64,000 bases of DNA, taken from NCBI GenBank assembly GCA_002256995.1, contig NCGX01000002.1, positions 62,001-126,000 on the forward strand. Direction: 5' to 3'. Positions 43,430-52,967 of this stretch are shown piece after piece. The translations under genes and the position numbers were made by a program. The notes below the pieces were generated by a model. It was not told the origin of the DNA, searched no databases, and worked only from the letters and a program-made list of their open reading frames with translations. Source of the DNA: Hydrogenophilales bacterium 16-64-40 (GTDB lineage Bacteria > Pseudomonadota > Gammaproteobacteria > Burkholderiales > Thiobacillaceae). How positions within the stretch are numbered: position 1 is the stretch's first letter; every line of letters begins with the position of its first letter.

Positions 43430-44704
43430 TCACAGGTCTTCATCGAGGCGCCGCCCATGCCGGATGTTCAGCTGTTTGAGCTTGCGGTAGAGGTGGGTGC
43501 GTTCCAGTCCCGACTTGTCGGCGACCCGCGTCATGCTGCCCCCTTCCTGCTGGATCAGGTGCTCGAAATAGGTGCGCTCGAAAGCATCGCGCGCCTCGCG
43601 CAGCGGAATGTCGAGCGGGATGCCGTGGGCCACCGCGGGTGTCGACTGCTTCATCGGGGCCAGCACGCGGTTGACGTCGGCGGCGTCGATTTCGCTCGCC
43701 AGCGCGGTGACTGCCAGCGTGCGCACCACGTTGTGCAGCTGCGGCAGGTTGCCCGGCCAGTCAAAGTTGCGCAGCTGGTTCAAGGCTGGCGTGGTCAGCC
43801 GCCGCACCGGGCAGGCGTCGCTCTCGACCAGTTGCATCAGCATGAAGTTGGCGATCTCGGGCACGTCCTCGCGATGCTCGCGCAACGCCGGCACCTGGAT
43901 GGCCAGGCTCGACAGGCGGTAGTACAGGCGATTGTCGAATTCGCCTGCCACCACCATGGCGTCGAGGCTGCGGCTGGCCGCGCACACCAGGCGCGCACCG
44001 CTGCCCTCGATGCGGTCGAGCAGCAAGCCCAGGCCTTTCTGCTCCAGACGCGCGAGCTCACAGGCATCCGGCAGATAAAGCGTGCCGTTGCCGAGTGCCT
44101 CGACAAAGCTCAGCGGGTCGGACACCAGGCGCGCGCGATCCTTGATTTCGACCCACGGGCTGGCCGGCTGGTGAAGAAAACGGGCACAGACTTCAAAGCC
44201 GCTGCCGGTCTCGCCCTGCAGCAGGACGGGCGCGGTATTGCCGGCAATCTGGGTCAGGCGTTTTTTCAACTCGAGGATCAACGGGCTTTTGCCGAGTGCC
44301 GACAAGTCCATGCCGGGCGTACGCCGGGGCAGCGCCGCGCCGCGCTTGATCGCCTTGCTGACGGTGTCGATCAGCTTGGCCAGCGAAACCGGCTTTTCCA
44401 GGAAGTCGGCGGCGCCAAGCCGGGTGGCTTCGACTGCGGTGTCGATGGTGCCGTGGCCGGACATCATCACCACCGGCATGGTGAGCTGGCCGCCGGCCGC
44501 CCATTCCTTCAGCAGCGTCACGCCATCGGTGTCGGGCATCCAGATGTCGAGCAGGACCAGGTCCGGCCGCCGCAGCGCACGAAAGGCGCGCGCCGCCTCG
44601 GCGTTTTCCGCCAGATGCACGTCGTAGCCCTCGTCGGTGAGGATTTCCGACAACAACTCGCGAATGCCCACTTCGTCATCGACGACGAGAATGTGTCCGC
44701 TCAC
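43430..44704 (-). CDS. ntrX: NtrX-type response regulator with degenerate AAA+ domain
   Basis: A 424-residue regulator. The receiver (about 1-118) is intact, with phospho-acceptor D53 in VLLDIWMP and K104. The central domain aligns with sigma-54 activators but is degenerate: Walker A reads GETGSGFE (164-171) with Phe in place of the catalytic Lys, and the GAFTGA sigma-54 contact loop is missing. The Fis-type HTH at the end (VADKSGLERTHLYRKLKQL) is intact. It therefore probably binds DNA after phosphorylation by NtrY but cannot remodel sigma-54. It overlaps ntrY by 4 bases. Confidence 0.85.
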   Translation of the reverse strand: MSGHILVVDDEVGIRELLSEILTDEGYDVHLAENAEAARAFRALRRPDLVLLDIWMPDTDGVTLLKEWAAGGQLTMPVVMMSGHGTIDTAVEATRLGAADFLEKPVSLAKLIDTVSKAIKRGAALPRRTPGMDLSALGKSPLILELKKRLTQIAGNTAPVLLQGETGSGFEVCARFLHQPASPWVEIKDRARLVSDPLSFVEALGNGTLYLPDACELARLEQKGLGLLLDRIEGSGARLVCAASRSLDAMVVAGEFDNRLYYRLSSLAIQVPALREHREDVPEIANFMLMQLVESDACPVRRLTTPALNQLRNFDWPGNLPQLHNVVRTLAVTALASEIDAADVNRVLAPMKQSTPAVAHGIPLDIPLREARDAFERTYFEHLIQQEGGSMTRVADKSGLERTHLYRKLKQLNIRHGRRLDEDL

Positions 44705-46833
44705 GGCTGCTCCCCGGTTGCGACAAAAACAGGCAGTTCAATGCGAATGGCGGCACCGCCTGCCTTGAGGTTTTCGATCTGGATTTTGCCGTGATGCTCT
44801 TCCACTATCTTTTTGACGATGGCCAGGCCCAGCCCCGTCCCCTTGGCCTTGGTGGTTGCGTAAGGCTCGAACAGCCGCGTCATCAGGTGCTCCGGAAAGC
44901 CGGCTCCATTGTCTGTTACGGTCAAATAAACAGCATGCTTATTGAGGTGCGTGCCGACTTCGACCTTCGGCTCGGGATGGCCGGCCAGCGCGTCCTGCGC
45001 ATTTTGCAACAGATTATGAATCACCTGACGCAATAATGTGGAGTCGCCCGCGATGCGCGGCAGATCGGCGTCGAGATGCAACTGCAGGCCAAGCACCCGC
45101 GTATCGTACAAAGACAGCACTTCGCGCACCAGCGCATTCAGATCGATCGCCTCAAGCCGCGCGCGCGGCATTCGCGCATAGTTGGCGAAGGCGTCGACCA
45201 TGCTGTTCATCGCGGCGACCTGGTTGACGATGGTTTGCGTCGCGCGCGCCAGGAATTCGGCGTCCGCCGCTTCCAGCCGGCCATCCAGCTTCTTCGCGAT
45301 GCGTTCGGCCGACAGTTGGATCGGCGTCAGGGGATTCTTGATCTCGTGCGCCAGCCGCCGCGCCACCTCGCTCCAGGCGGCGTTGCGCTCGGCGTCGATC
45401 AGTTTGGTGACGTCGTCGAAGACCAGCACATAGCCGCGCTCGACGCCCGGCGGCAGGCGGGTGCCGCGCAGCAGCAGCGACTGGTTGCCGCCATGGCCCG
45501 CATAGTCGATCTGTTCCTGCCATTCGCCTTCGTGCTCGGCAAAACGCGCCGCCACCGCGGTCCCGAACGCATGCAATGCCTCGCCCGGCTGACCGAGTTC
45601 GGCCAGCGGGTGCGCGTCGAGCGTGGCCACCGCCACCCCGAGAATCTGCGCCGCCGCGCCGTTCATGGTGCGCACCCGCAGCGCCTCGTCGAGCACCACC
45701 ACGCCGGACGACAGGTTGGCCAGCACCCGCTCGAGGAAAGCCTTGGCCTGCTCGGTCTGCTGATGGTTCTGCGCTACCTGTTCGCGCGCGTCGGACAGCT
45801 GGCGCGTCATGCGGTTGAACGACTGGATCAGCACGCCCAATTCGTCGCGGCTCTTCACCGACGGCATCTGCGAAAAATCGCCCTTGGCCACGGCGCGGGT
45901 GCCGCGCGCCAGCGAGCGCAGCGGCGCGCCGAGGCGCTCCGACAGCAGATAAGCAATGACGAGCGTCATCAGCAGCGCCAGCATCAGGGTCAGCGTCAGC
46001 GCCACGCCGTAGATGCGCTTCAACCCCAGCCGCGACACCGCGATCTGCTGGTATTCCTGGTAGGCCAGCTGCACCGCCTGCGCGTCGCGCGCCAGGCCGG
46101 CGGGCACCGGCTGTACCAGCTGCAGCACGCGCGTTTCGCCGGCCAGCGCGCTGGTATACACCGGCACGATGACGCGCATGATGAGCCCGCGTTCGGCCAC
46201 TTCCTCGATCCGGCTGTAGGGCTGCTGCTGGCGAACCTGCCACAGCACGTTGCGCTCGGGCAGCACCGGCAACAGGGTGCCGCGCTCGCCGCTGACGTGG
46301 GCGATGACGCCGCCGCGTTCGTCGAACAGGGTCATTTCCTGCACCGCGCTTTGCTCGCGCAGGGTCGACAGGCTGGTGATGATGGAGCCCAGGCCCTCGT
46401 CCGACAGCGTCAGCGCCATGCGTTGGGCTTTTTTGTCCAGTTCGCGCAAGAGGTCGTCAAGCGCGGCATGGCCGAGGTTGACGCCAGAGGTCAGCGCGTT
46501 GTCGACCCGCACGTCGAACCAGGTTTCGATCGAACGGTTGAGGAAGAACACTGAGGCGCCATACACCACCAAGCCGGGCAACAGGGCGACGACGCCGAAC
46601 ATCAGCAGCAATTTGAGCGTGAGCTTGGCGCCGAACACGCCGCGGCGGATGCGTTTTTGCAGCCACCACAGACGCCAGCCCAGCAGCACCAGCAGCGCCG
46701 CGCCAAGCACGCCGCCGCCGATGAAGAGAGTGGGCAGGCTGTCAGAGAAGTCGCTGCTGCCGCTGCTGGCATTAAACAGCAGGAACAGCAGCACGATGCC
46801 CATGATCAGGGCGGCGGCGATCAGACTGCGCAT
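44701..46833 (-). CDS. ntrY: NtrY-type sensor histidine kinase
   Basis: A 710-residue inner-membrane kinase partnered with NtrX. It has three to four N-terminal membrane segments, a periplasmic region, a further membrane segment near residue 290, then HAMP (SERLGAPLRSLARGTRAV), PAS (LANLSSGVVVLDEALRV), H-box ARRLAHEIKNPLTPIQLS, and the ATP-binding N (HNLLQNAQDAL), G1 (DNGAGFP) and G2 (GTGLGLAIVKKI) boxes. NtrY senses nitrogen or redox state in other bacteria. The ATG at 46833 overlaps the DUF4390 stop by one base (TGATG); a longer start at 46908 would overlap that gene. Confidence 0.88.
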   Translation of the reverse strand: MRSLIAAALIMGIVLLFLLFNASSGSSDFSDSLPTLFIGGGVLGAALLVLLGWRLWWLQKRIRRGVFGAKLTLKLLLMFGVVALLPGLVVYGASVFFLNRSIETWFDVRVDNALTSGVNLGHAALDDLLRELDKKAQRMALTLSDEGLGSIITSLSTLREQSAVQEMTLFDERGGVIAHVSGERGTLLPVLPERNVLWQVRQQQPYSRIEEVAERGLIMRVIVPVYTSALAGETRVLQLVQPVPAGLARDAQAVQLAYQEYQQIAVSRLGLKRIYGVALTLTLMLALLMTLVIAYLLSERLGAPLRSLARGTRAVAKGDFSQMPSVKSRDELGVLIQSFNRMTRQLSDAREQVAQNHQQTEQAKAFLERVLANLSSGVVVLDEALRVRTMNGAAAQILGVAVATLDAHPLAELGQPGEALHAFGTAVAARFAEHEGEWQEQIDYAGHGGNQSLLLRGTRLPPGVERGYVLVFDDVTKLIDAERNAAWSEVARRLAHEIKNPLTPIQLSAERIAKKLDGRLEAADAEFLARATQTIVNQVAAMNSMVDAFANYARMPRARLEAIDLNALVREVLSLYDTRVLGLQLHLDADLPRIAGDSTLLRQVIHNLLQNAQDALAGHPEPKVEVGTHLNKHAVYLTVTDNGAGFPEHLMTRLFEPYATTKAKGTGLGLAIVKKIVEEHHGKIQIENLKAGGAAIRIELPVFVATGEQP

Positions 46834-47456
46834 CAGGGCAAAGGCGGTGGCGCGGGCAGAGCGGGCGCCTCGAACGACCAGCCATACCAGGGGGTGACGA
46901 GCTCCCATTTGTCGCTGGTGACCGCACCGATGGAGAGCGGCTTGGGCAATTGCGCGGTGTCGAGGCGCAGGCGCAGACGGGCGTCGTAGCGCTGCCCGGG
47001 CTGGAGCGCGCCGCGCTCCAGCACCGGCCAGTTCTCCACCCGCCCGAGCAGGGCCAGCGCCTCGTCGAGGGTGGCGGCAGTCTGCGTGGTGTAGCCCGAT
47101 TCGACGACATAGCGCCGCAGCAGCAGATGGTAATAAATCCGCATCTTGCGAACCGGCTCGGCGACGCCTTCGTCAAACCACCACCAGCCGCGCGGCCGGG
47201 ACAGCTCCAGTTTCAGCAGGAAGTGCAGGTTGATGCCGCGGATCAGCGCGTCTTCCAGCGTGGGATTGAGCACGATATCGATGTCCGCATCCAGCACGTA
47301 GCCTAGCGGCGTGGGCTTGACGACGGCCTGCTTGATCGCGCTCCTGTCGCTGGCCAGTGCGCTGCCTGCCACGACCAGCCAGGCGCCGAGCAGCAGCGCG
47401 ACCAGCCAGCGGATCGGCGGGTCACATCTTGCGCAGCAGGGCGTAAAAAAAACCAT
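46833..47456 (-). CDS. DUF4390 domain protein
   Basis: A secreted or membrane-anchored protein of about 207 residues. A signal peptide-like segment (RWLVALLLGAWLVVAGSALA) is followed by the DUF4390 domain: GYVLDADIDIVLNPTLEDALIRGINLHFLLKLEL and PRGWWWFDE. The function is unknown, but the gene is regularly found between rsmB and ntrY in betaproteobacteria. The ATG at 47456 overlaps the rsmB end by 35 bases; it is the best in-frame start giving a complete signal sequence, but the exact start is uncertain. Confidence 0.75.
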   Translation of the reverse strand: MVFFTPCCARCDPPIRWLVALLLGAWLVVAGSALASDRSAIKQAVVKPTPLGYVLDADIDIVLNPTLEDALIRGINLHFLLKLELSRPRGWWWFDEGVAEPVRKMRIYYHLLLRRYVVESGYTTQTAATLDEALALLGRVENWPVLERGALQPGQRYDARLRLRLDTAQLPKPLSIGAVTSDKWELVTPWYGWSFEAPALPAPPPLP

Positions 47457-48678
47457 CATGCTCGGCATCAGGCAGCAGCGACCCATCGGACAAAGGTTCA
47501 GGAAGCGGACAGCGTTCGGCGTCACCCGCGTGGCGCGCCAGAAACGCACGCACCTGTCCGTCGTTTTCTTCATTGAAGAGGGAGCAAGTGGCGTAAAGCA
47601 ATGTACCACCCGGGACCAGCAGTCGCCAGAGCGCCTCCAGCATAACGGCCTGTTGCGCGGCAAATTGAGGGATATCGTCGGGGCGGCGCAGCCACTTGAT
47701 GTCGGGGTTGCGGCGCACCACGCCGGAGGCGCTGCACGGAACGTCCGCCAGGATGCGGTCGTACGGCTGGCCGTCCCACCAGGTCTCGGGTTGCGCTGCG
47801 TCGCCTTCGATCAGCGTGGCATCCAGCTGCAGCCGGTTGAGATTTTCCTCCACCCGCGCCAGCCGTGCCACATCCGCGTCGACTGCCGTCAGGGTCACGT
47901 CAGCGCGCTCCAGAATATGGCCGGTCTTGCCGCCAGGGGCAGCGCAGGCATCCAGTATCCGCTCGCCCGGCTGCGCGTCCAGCAGGCGTGCCGCCCATTG
48001 CGCCCCGGCGTCCTGCACCGACACGTCGCCCGCATCGAAGCCGGGCAGGCTGTGCACCGGCACCGCGCGGTCGAGCGTGACCGCATCCGGGCCGGTTTGC
48101 CGTGCCGTCATCCCGGCTTCCGTCAGGCGCTGCAGATAGCCCGCCACGTCGCCGTGGCGGCAGTTGACGCGCAGGGTGAACGGCGGGTGCTGCTGGCTGG
48201 CTTCGAGGACGCCCTGCCAGTGATCCGGGTGCTCGGCTTGCAGTTTGGCGATCCACCAGTCGGGATGCGACCAGCGCGCGCGCGGCTGTTCGTCCGCCAG
48301 CTTTTCCAGCTCGGCGCGGCGGCGCTGGAAATTGCGCAGCACCGCATTGGCCAGTCCGCGCCGCCAGCCCTCGCCCGCCGCGGTGACGGCGTTGTGCACC
48401 ACCGCATGCGCCGGCGCCCGGGTGTAGGCCAGCTGATAGATCGCCACGCGCAGCAGCCAGCCGAGTTCGGGGTCGGTCAGCGGGCGCTCCAGCAGTGCCG
48501 TCAGCCAGGCATCCAGCCGGCCCAGCTGGCGCAGGCTGCCATACACGATGTCCTGCAGGGCGCCGCGCTCGCCCGGCGTTTCCAATTGCTGCAGGCGCCG
48601 CGGCAGCACCTGATGCAGCGCCGCCCCGGCAAGCACTTCTTCGAGTGCGCCGGCGGCCAGTTTTTGCAGATTACGCAT
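47422..48678 (-). CDS. rsmB: 16S rRNA (cytosine(967)-C(5))-methyltransferase RsmB
   Basis: A 418-residue RNA methyltransferase. An N-terminal NusB-like domain (about 1-140, AAGALEEVLAGAALHQVL and AVVHNAVTAAGEGWRRGLANAVLRN) is followed by the Fmu/NOL1-type catalytic domain with SAM loop DACAAPGGKTGHIL, catalytic Cys in DVPCSASGVVRRNPDIKW, and the second Cys in YATCSLFNEEND. It methylates C967 in 16S rRNA. It lies downstream of def-fmt, the classical arrangement. Confidence 0.95.
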   Translation of the reverse strand: MRNLQKLAAGALEEVLAGAALHQVLPRRLQQLETPGERGALQDIVYGSLRQLGRLDAWLTALLERPLTDPELGWLLRVAIYQLAYTRAPAHAVVHNAVTAAGEGWRRGLANAVLRNFQRRRAELEKLADEQPRARWSHPDWWIAKLQAEHPDHWQGVLEASQQHPPFTLRVNCRHGDVAGYLQRLTEAGMTARQTGPDAVTLDRAVPVHSLPGFDAGDVSVQDAGAQWAARLLDAQPGERILDACAAPGGKTGHILERADVTLTAVDADVARLARVEENLNRLQLDATLIEGDAAQPETWWDGQPYDRILADVPCSASGVVRRNPDIKWLRRPDDIPQFAAQQAVMLEALWRLLVPGGTLLYATCSLFNEENDGQVRAFLARHAGDAERCPLPEPLSDGSLLPDAEHDGFFYALLRKM

Positions 48679-48798
48679 GGTGGCAGACGCCCCGCTTAGT
48701 CGGTTGATTCATGGGATTCCAGCTGCTGCGATGAGCGGCGGATGATAGCAGGACGCACGCGGATCGACGCCTGCCGATACGCGCGGCCGGCCCGGGCT

Positions 48799-49737
48799 TC
48801 ACGCGCCAAAACGGGTTCCGGCCGGCACCGGCCGGCCGGCGAGAAACGCCGCCGCCGTCATCCGCTTGCCGCCTGCCGGCTGGACCGCCTGCAAGGCCAG
48901 CGCGCCGCTGCCGCAGGCGACCACCAGCCGGTCTGCCTCGGTGTGCGGCACCTCGCCCGGCTCCGCACGCAGCAGGTCGGCGTCCGGGCCGGCGACAACC
49001 TGGGCCGACCAGACTTTCAGCGTTGCGCCGTCCAGCAGCGTCCACGCGCCGGGCGCCGGATTGTAGGCGCGCACCGCGCGCGCCAGCACCTCGGCGGGCT
49101 GGCGCCAGTCCAGCTTCGCCTCTTCCTTGGTCAGTTTGGCGGCATACGTAGCGAGGGTGTCGTCCTGCGCCTGCGGCACGAGGGCGGGGTCATTCGCCAG
49201 CGCCGCCACAATGGCTTTGGCGCCGGCGGCGGCGAGGGTGTCGTGCAGGCTGGCGGCGGTGTCGGTTTCGCCGATCGGCACCACGATTTTTGCCAGCATC
49301 GCGCCGGTGTCGAGGCCGGCGTCCATCTGCATGATGGTGATACCCGTTTCCGTGTCGCCCGCCAGGATCGCGCGCTGGATCGGCGCCGCGCCGCGCCAGC
49401 GCGGCAGCAGCGAAGCATGGATGTTGAGGCAGCCGAAGCGCGGCAGATCGAGCACCGGCTGCGGCAGGATCAGGCCATAGGCCGCCACCACCATGACATC
49501 GGCATCGACCACGGCGAGTTCGGCCTGGGCCTCGGGGGTTCTCAGGCTGGCGGGCTGATACAGCGGCAGTCCGCGCGCCTGCGCCGCCTGCTTGACCGCG
49601 CTGGGGGTGAGTTTCATGCCGCGCCCGGCCGGACGGTCGGGCTGAGTCAGCACCAGGACGATATCGTGCCCGGCCTCCGCCAGGGCGTCGAGGGCAGCGG
49701 CCGCGAACGGCGGCGTGCCGGCAAAGAGGATGCGCAC
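48799..49737 (-). CDS. fmt: Methionyl-tRNA formyltransferase
   Basis: A 312-residue enzyme that formylates initiator Met-tRNA. The N-terminal catalytic domain has [21 protein letters not shown] with the formyl-transfer residues and the folate-binding segment; the C-terminal domain (from about 205) is the OB-fold tRNA-binding part. The start is GTG at 49737 ([13 protein letters not shown]), 8 bases after the def stop. It forms the def-fmt-rsmB translation-maturation unit. Confidence 0.96.
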   Translation of the reverse strand: MRILFAGTPPFAAAALDALAEAGHDIVLVLTQPDRPAGRGMKLTPSAVKQAAQARGLPLYQPASLRTPEAQAELAVVDADVMVVAAYGLILPQPVLDLPRFGCLNIHASLLPRWRGAAPIQRAILAGDTETGITIMQMDAGLDTGAMLAKIVVPIGETDTAASLHDTLAAAGAKAIVAALANDPALVPQAQDDTLATYAAKLTKEEAKLDWRQPAEVLARAVRAYNPAPGAWTLLDGATLKVWSAQVVAGPDADLLRAEPGEVPHTEADRLVVACGSGALALQAVQPAGGKRMTAAAFLAGRPVPAGTRFGA

Positions 49738-49745
49738 GGGCCGGT

Positions 49746-50279
49746 TCAGAGCGACGCGCGCGCGGGCGCGGCGTCGGGCCGGTGCTCGCGCGCCTGCTTG
49801 GACAGCCTGGCCTTGATGCGATTGCGCTTGAGGCTGGACAGGTAGTCGACGAAGACCTTGCCCAGCAGGTGATCCATTTCATGCTGGATACACACCGCCA
49901 GCAGACCGTCGGCCTCCACCTCGAAGGGCTTGCCGTCACGGTCGAGCGCGCGCACGGTGACGCGCTCGGCGCGCGTCACCCGGTCGAACACGCCGGGCAC
50001 CGACAGGCAGCCTTCCTCGCTTTCCTCGCGACCCGACTGGGCGACGATCTCGGGGTTGATGAACACCCGCAGCGCATCGTGGGTTTCGGAGAGGTCGATG
50101 ACGATGACGCGCTCGTGAACGTTGACCTGGGTCGCCGCCAGCCCGATGCCGGGGGCGGCGTACATGGTCTCGGCCATGTCGTCGACCAGTTTGCGGATGC
50201 GCGCATCGACCGCGGCAACCGGCTTGGCGACGGTGTGCAGGCGGGCATCGGGATAATGCAGAATATCGAGTCTGGCCAT
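49746..50279 (-). CDS. def: Peptide deformylase
   Basis: A 177-residue Fe/Zn hydrolase that removes the N-formyl group from new proteins. All three family motifs are present: GIGLAATQV (about residue 46), EEGCLSVPG (about 91) and QHEMDHLLG (about 134) with the catalytic Glu. It is first in the def-fmt-rsmB run. The ATG at 50279 directly abuts a 15-bp inverted-repeat arm, and no Shine-Dalgarno sequence is visible outside that arm. Confidence 0.96.
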   Translation of the reverse strand: MARLDILHYPDARLHTVAKPVAAVDARIRKLVDDMAETMYAAPGIGLAATQVNVHERVIVIDLSETHDALRVFINPEIVAQSGREESEEGCLSVPGVFDRVTRAERVTVRALDRDGKPFEVEADGLLAVCIQHEMDHLLGKVFVDYLSSLKRNRIKARLSKQAREHRPDAAPARASL

Positions 50280-50366
50280 TATTGATTCGGCACGATGGCG
50301 TTAGAAGAGGATCGCAAGGTGGGTGGTTCTCAACCGTTAATAGGGGCAAAGCGTGCCGAATCAATA
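50280..50366 (-). promoter_or_regulatory. Inverted repeat abutting the def start codon
   Basis: TATTGATTCGGCACG-type arms at 50280-50294 and 50352-50366 are complementary over 15 bp with a 57-nt loop. In the def transcript the 3-prime arm ends at the base before the ATG, so the ribosome-binding region would be inside a stem. A third TATTGA copy at 50384-50389 could pair with the TCAATA arm (50361-50366) instead. This may be a translational control element or a remnant of a mobile repeat. Confidence 0.5.
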
Positions 50367-50626
50367 GCATCGACACAGCATTTTATTGATGCGGCCCAAC
50401 GATCCGGACCATTAGAACCCCTCTCGTGTTACCGGGGGCTTTGCTCACGCAAATCTGACCGCGCCAATAAAAGCTTTACGAATGAAGGGGCTGGGTGCAC
50501 ACTTTTATGCAAAATCTGCATCCAGATGCGCATCACCCTAAATATCAGGCGGCGGATAGCCGTAAGCTAAGCGCACAGTATATTTTCAATGAACAATTAG
50601 ACAAGGTCTAAGTGGAGGGTTCCCCC
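50367..50626. other. Gene-free region between def and the lysM gene
   Basis: This divergent spacer holds the small repeats GCATC/GATGC (50367-50371/50388-50392) and GCAAAGC/GCTTTGC-type pairs, but no open frame that looks coding. It must contain promoters for both directions; none matches consensus well enough to call. GGAGGG at 50614-50619 is the ribosome site of the lysM gene. Confidence 0.5.
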
Positions 50627-51820
50627 GTGCGTCAATTCGTTATTACTCTTGCCCTGTTGCTGTCGATGCCTGCGCTGGCCGACACCCTTAAACTGCAGGA
50701 CAACGCGCCCGACAGCTATGTCGTGGTCAAGGGCGACACCCTGTGGGACATCTCCGGGCGTTTTCTCAAGGACCCGTGGCGCTGGCCGCAGATCTGGAAC
50801 CTGAACCGCGCGGAAATCAAGAATCCGCACTGGATTTACCCGGGCGACCTGATCGTGCTCGACCGCAGCGGCAAGGAGCCGCGGCTGTCGCTGGTCCGGG
50901 GCGGCAAGAACGGAATGCGGACGGTCAAACTGTCGCCCGGCGTGCGCGCAGCCGACATCGACGGCGGCGCCATTCAGTCGATCCCGATCCGCGTGATCCA
51001 TCCCTTCCTGTCACAACCGCGCGTGGTCCCCGAGGGGGCGTTCGACGACGCACCTTTCATCCTCGGCAGCAACACCGAGCGCGTGGTGCTGGCGACGGGC
51101 GACGATGCGTTCGCGACCGGCGGCAAGGACGGGGTGACGCGCTGGAATGTGCTGCGTCCCGGCAAGGCCTTGAAGGACCCGGAAACCGGCGAAGTGCTGG
51201 GCTACGAAGTCGAATACCTGGGCGATGCGCGTACCCTGGTGGCAGGCGCGCCGCAGAAAATCCGCATCACCCAGTCGGCGCAGGAAATCCTGCCCCGCGA
51301 CAAGCTGGTGGAGGCGGATGACAGCACCACTTTCGAATACCTTCCGCACGCACCCGAAGGCAAAATCAACGGCCGCATCATCTCGGCCTACGGCGGCCTG
51401 ACGGACAGCGGCCGCTATCAGACCGTGGTGATCAACCGCGGCAGCCGCGACGGCCTGAAGCCCGGCCATGTGCTGTCGGTGTTCCGTGAAGGCCAGGCGG
51501 TCACGCTCACCCGCGACGAAAAAGACCGCATGACCTGGGTCAACGAAAAAACCGCGGGCGTTCCGGACGGTGACGCCTGGCTTTACAACGACGTGCGTTG
51601 TCTGAAGGAAAACGGCAAGGCAACCTACGATCAGGCCGCCGATGTCCGCAGCGCCTTCCGCAGCACCTGCCTCACAAACCACAGCGATCGCGCCGTCAAG
51701 CTGCCCGACGCCCGCAGCGGCCTGGTGATGGTCTACCGTGTATACGACCGCGTGTCCTACGCGCTCATCATGCAGTCCGATGGGCCGGTCTACCTGCTCG
51801 ACACGGTCAGGAACCCCTGA
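50627..51820 (+). CDS. LysM domain protein, secreted
   Basis: A 397-residue periplasmic or envelope protein. A signal peptide (RQFVITLALLLSMPALA) is followed by one LysM domain (SYVVVKGDTLWDISGRFL...YPGDLIVLD, about residues 30-85) that should bind peptidoglycan, and a conserved C-terminal region of unknown function. The start is GTG at 50627, set by GGAGGG 7 bases upstream, in preference to a GTG at 50612. Genes of this type regularly stand before dprA in betaproteobacteria. Confidence 0.85.
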   Translation: MRQFVITLALLLSMPALADTLKLQDNAPDSYVVVKGDTLWDISGRFLKDPWRWPQIWNLNRAEIKNPHWIYPGDLIVLDRSGKEPRLSLVRGGKNGMRTVKLSPGVRAADIDGGAIQSIPIRVIHPFLSQPRVVPEGAFDDAPFILGSNTERVVLATGDDAFATGGKDGVTRWNVLRPGKALKDPETGEVLGYEVEYLGDARTLVAGAPQKIRITQSAQEILPRDKLVEADDSTTFEYLPHAPEGKINGRIISAYGGLTDSGRYQTVVINRGSRDGLKPGHVLSVFREGQAVTLTRDEKDRMTWVNEKTAGVPDGDAWLYNDVRCLKENGKATYDQAADVRSAFRSTCLTNHSDRAVKLPDARSGLVMVYRVYDRVSYALIMQSDGPVYLLDTVRNP

Positions 51821-51832
51821 TCAGCCACACGC

Positions 51833-52963
51833 TTGAAAGACGTCTCGAGCGTGCCTGACGCCTGGCTGCGCCTCGCCCTCGCCCCGGGGGTCGGCAACAC
51901 CAGCCTGATCCGCCTGCTAACGGCCTTCGGTTCTCCGGAGGCCGTTTTGGCATCCGGCCGTGCCGCACTGACGACGCATCTCTCCCGCGCGCAATGCGAC
52001 GCGCTGCTGGCCGAACCGGATGCCGCGCAACTCGACGCTGCCCACGCCTGGCTCGCCCAGCCCGGCAACAGCCTGATGACGCTGGCGGACGCGGACTATC
52101 CGAAAACCCTGCTCGAGATCGCCGATCCCCCCGCCATGCTGTACTGCAAGGGACGGCGCAGCCTGTTGAGCCAGCCCTGCCTCGGCATCGTCGGCAGCCG
52201 CAACGCCACCCCCCAGGGCGTGCGCGACGCCGAGGCGTTCGCCCAGGCGCTGTCCGACGCCGGGTTGACCATCGTCAGCGGACTGGCGCTCGGTATCGAT
52301 GCGGCGGCGCATCGCGGCGGGCTGGCCGGTGCCGGTTCGAGCGTCGCCATTATCGGCACCGGACTCGACCGCATTTATCCCGCGCGCAACAAGGCGCTGG
52401 CGCACCGGTTGGCCGAAAGCGGCCTGATCGTATCGGAATTCGCGCTCGGCACGCCGCCCCTGCCCGGCCACTTTCCGCGCCGCAACCGGCTGATCAGCGG
52501 TCTCTCCCGCGGGGTACTGGTGGTGGAGGCCGCGCCCAACAGCGGCTCGCTCATCACCGCCCGGGTGGCGACCGAACAGGGGCGCGAGGTGTTCGCCATT
52601 CCCGGCTCGATCCATTCGCCGCTGGCACGCGGCTGCCATACGCTGATCAAGCAGGGCGCCAAGCTGGTCGAATCCGCAGCCGATATTCTCGATGAGTTGG
52701 CCTGGCAGCAGCGGCTGACGCCGCCAGTGCTGCGCGAAGACCGCCCGCAGGGCGAGTGTCTGGCGGCGTACCCCTTGCGGGTGCAGCCGGAAGCCCCGTC
52801 CGACCCGGTATTGGACGCGCTGGACGGTGCGCCGACCACGCCCGATACCTTGGCACAAAGAACCGGGTTGACGCTGGATGCGCTTTCAGCGAAGCTGTTG
52901 ACGCTTGAACTGGATGGGCGAATTGCTTCCTTGCCCGGCGGGCGTTACCAAAAGATCCACTGA
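51833..52963 (+). CDS. dprA: DNA-protecting protein DprA
   Basis: A 376-residue protein that binds incoming single-stranded DNA during natural transformation and loads RecA. The Rossmann-fold core has LGIVGSRNATPQGVRDAEAFA (about residue 115), VSGLALGIDAAAHRGGL, IIGTGLDRIYPARN and FPRRNRLISGLS. A C-terminal winged-helix DprA_WH domain (about 310-376, TLAQRTGLTLDALSAKLLTLEL) is present. The TTG start at 51833 is the first after lysM; a GTG at 51851 is possible. Confidence 0.94.
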   Translation: MKDVSSVPDAWLRLALAPGVGNTSLIRLLTAFGSPEAVLASGRAALTTHLSRAQCDALLAEPDAAQLDAAHAWLAQPGNSLMTLADADYPKTLLEIADPPAMLYCKGRRSLLSQPCLGIVGSRNATPQGVRDAEAFAQALSDAGLTIVSGLALGIDAAAHRGGLAGAGSSVAIIGTGLDRIYPARNKALAHRLAESGLIVSEFALGTPPLPGHFPRRNRLISGLSRGVLVVEAAPNSGSLITARVATEQGREVFAIPGSIHSPLARGCHTLIKQGAKLVESAADILDELAWQQRLTPPVLREDRPQGECLAAYPLRVQPEAPSDPVLDALDGAPTTPDTLAQRTGLTLDALSAKLLTLELDGRIASLPGGRYQKIH

Positions 52964-52967
52964 CTCT

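Noticed and set aside
42512..44794. A 760-codon plus-strand open frame opposite trkA and ntrX
   Set aside because: It spans two well-identified genes and an intergenic repeat and has no recognisable domain; a GC-driven shadow.
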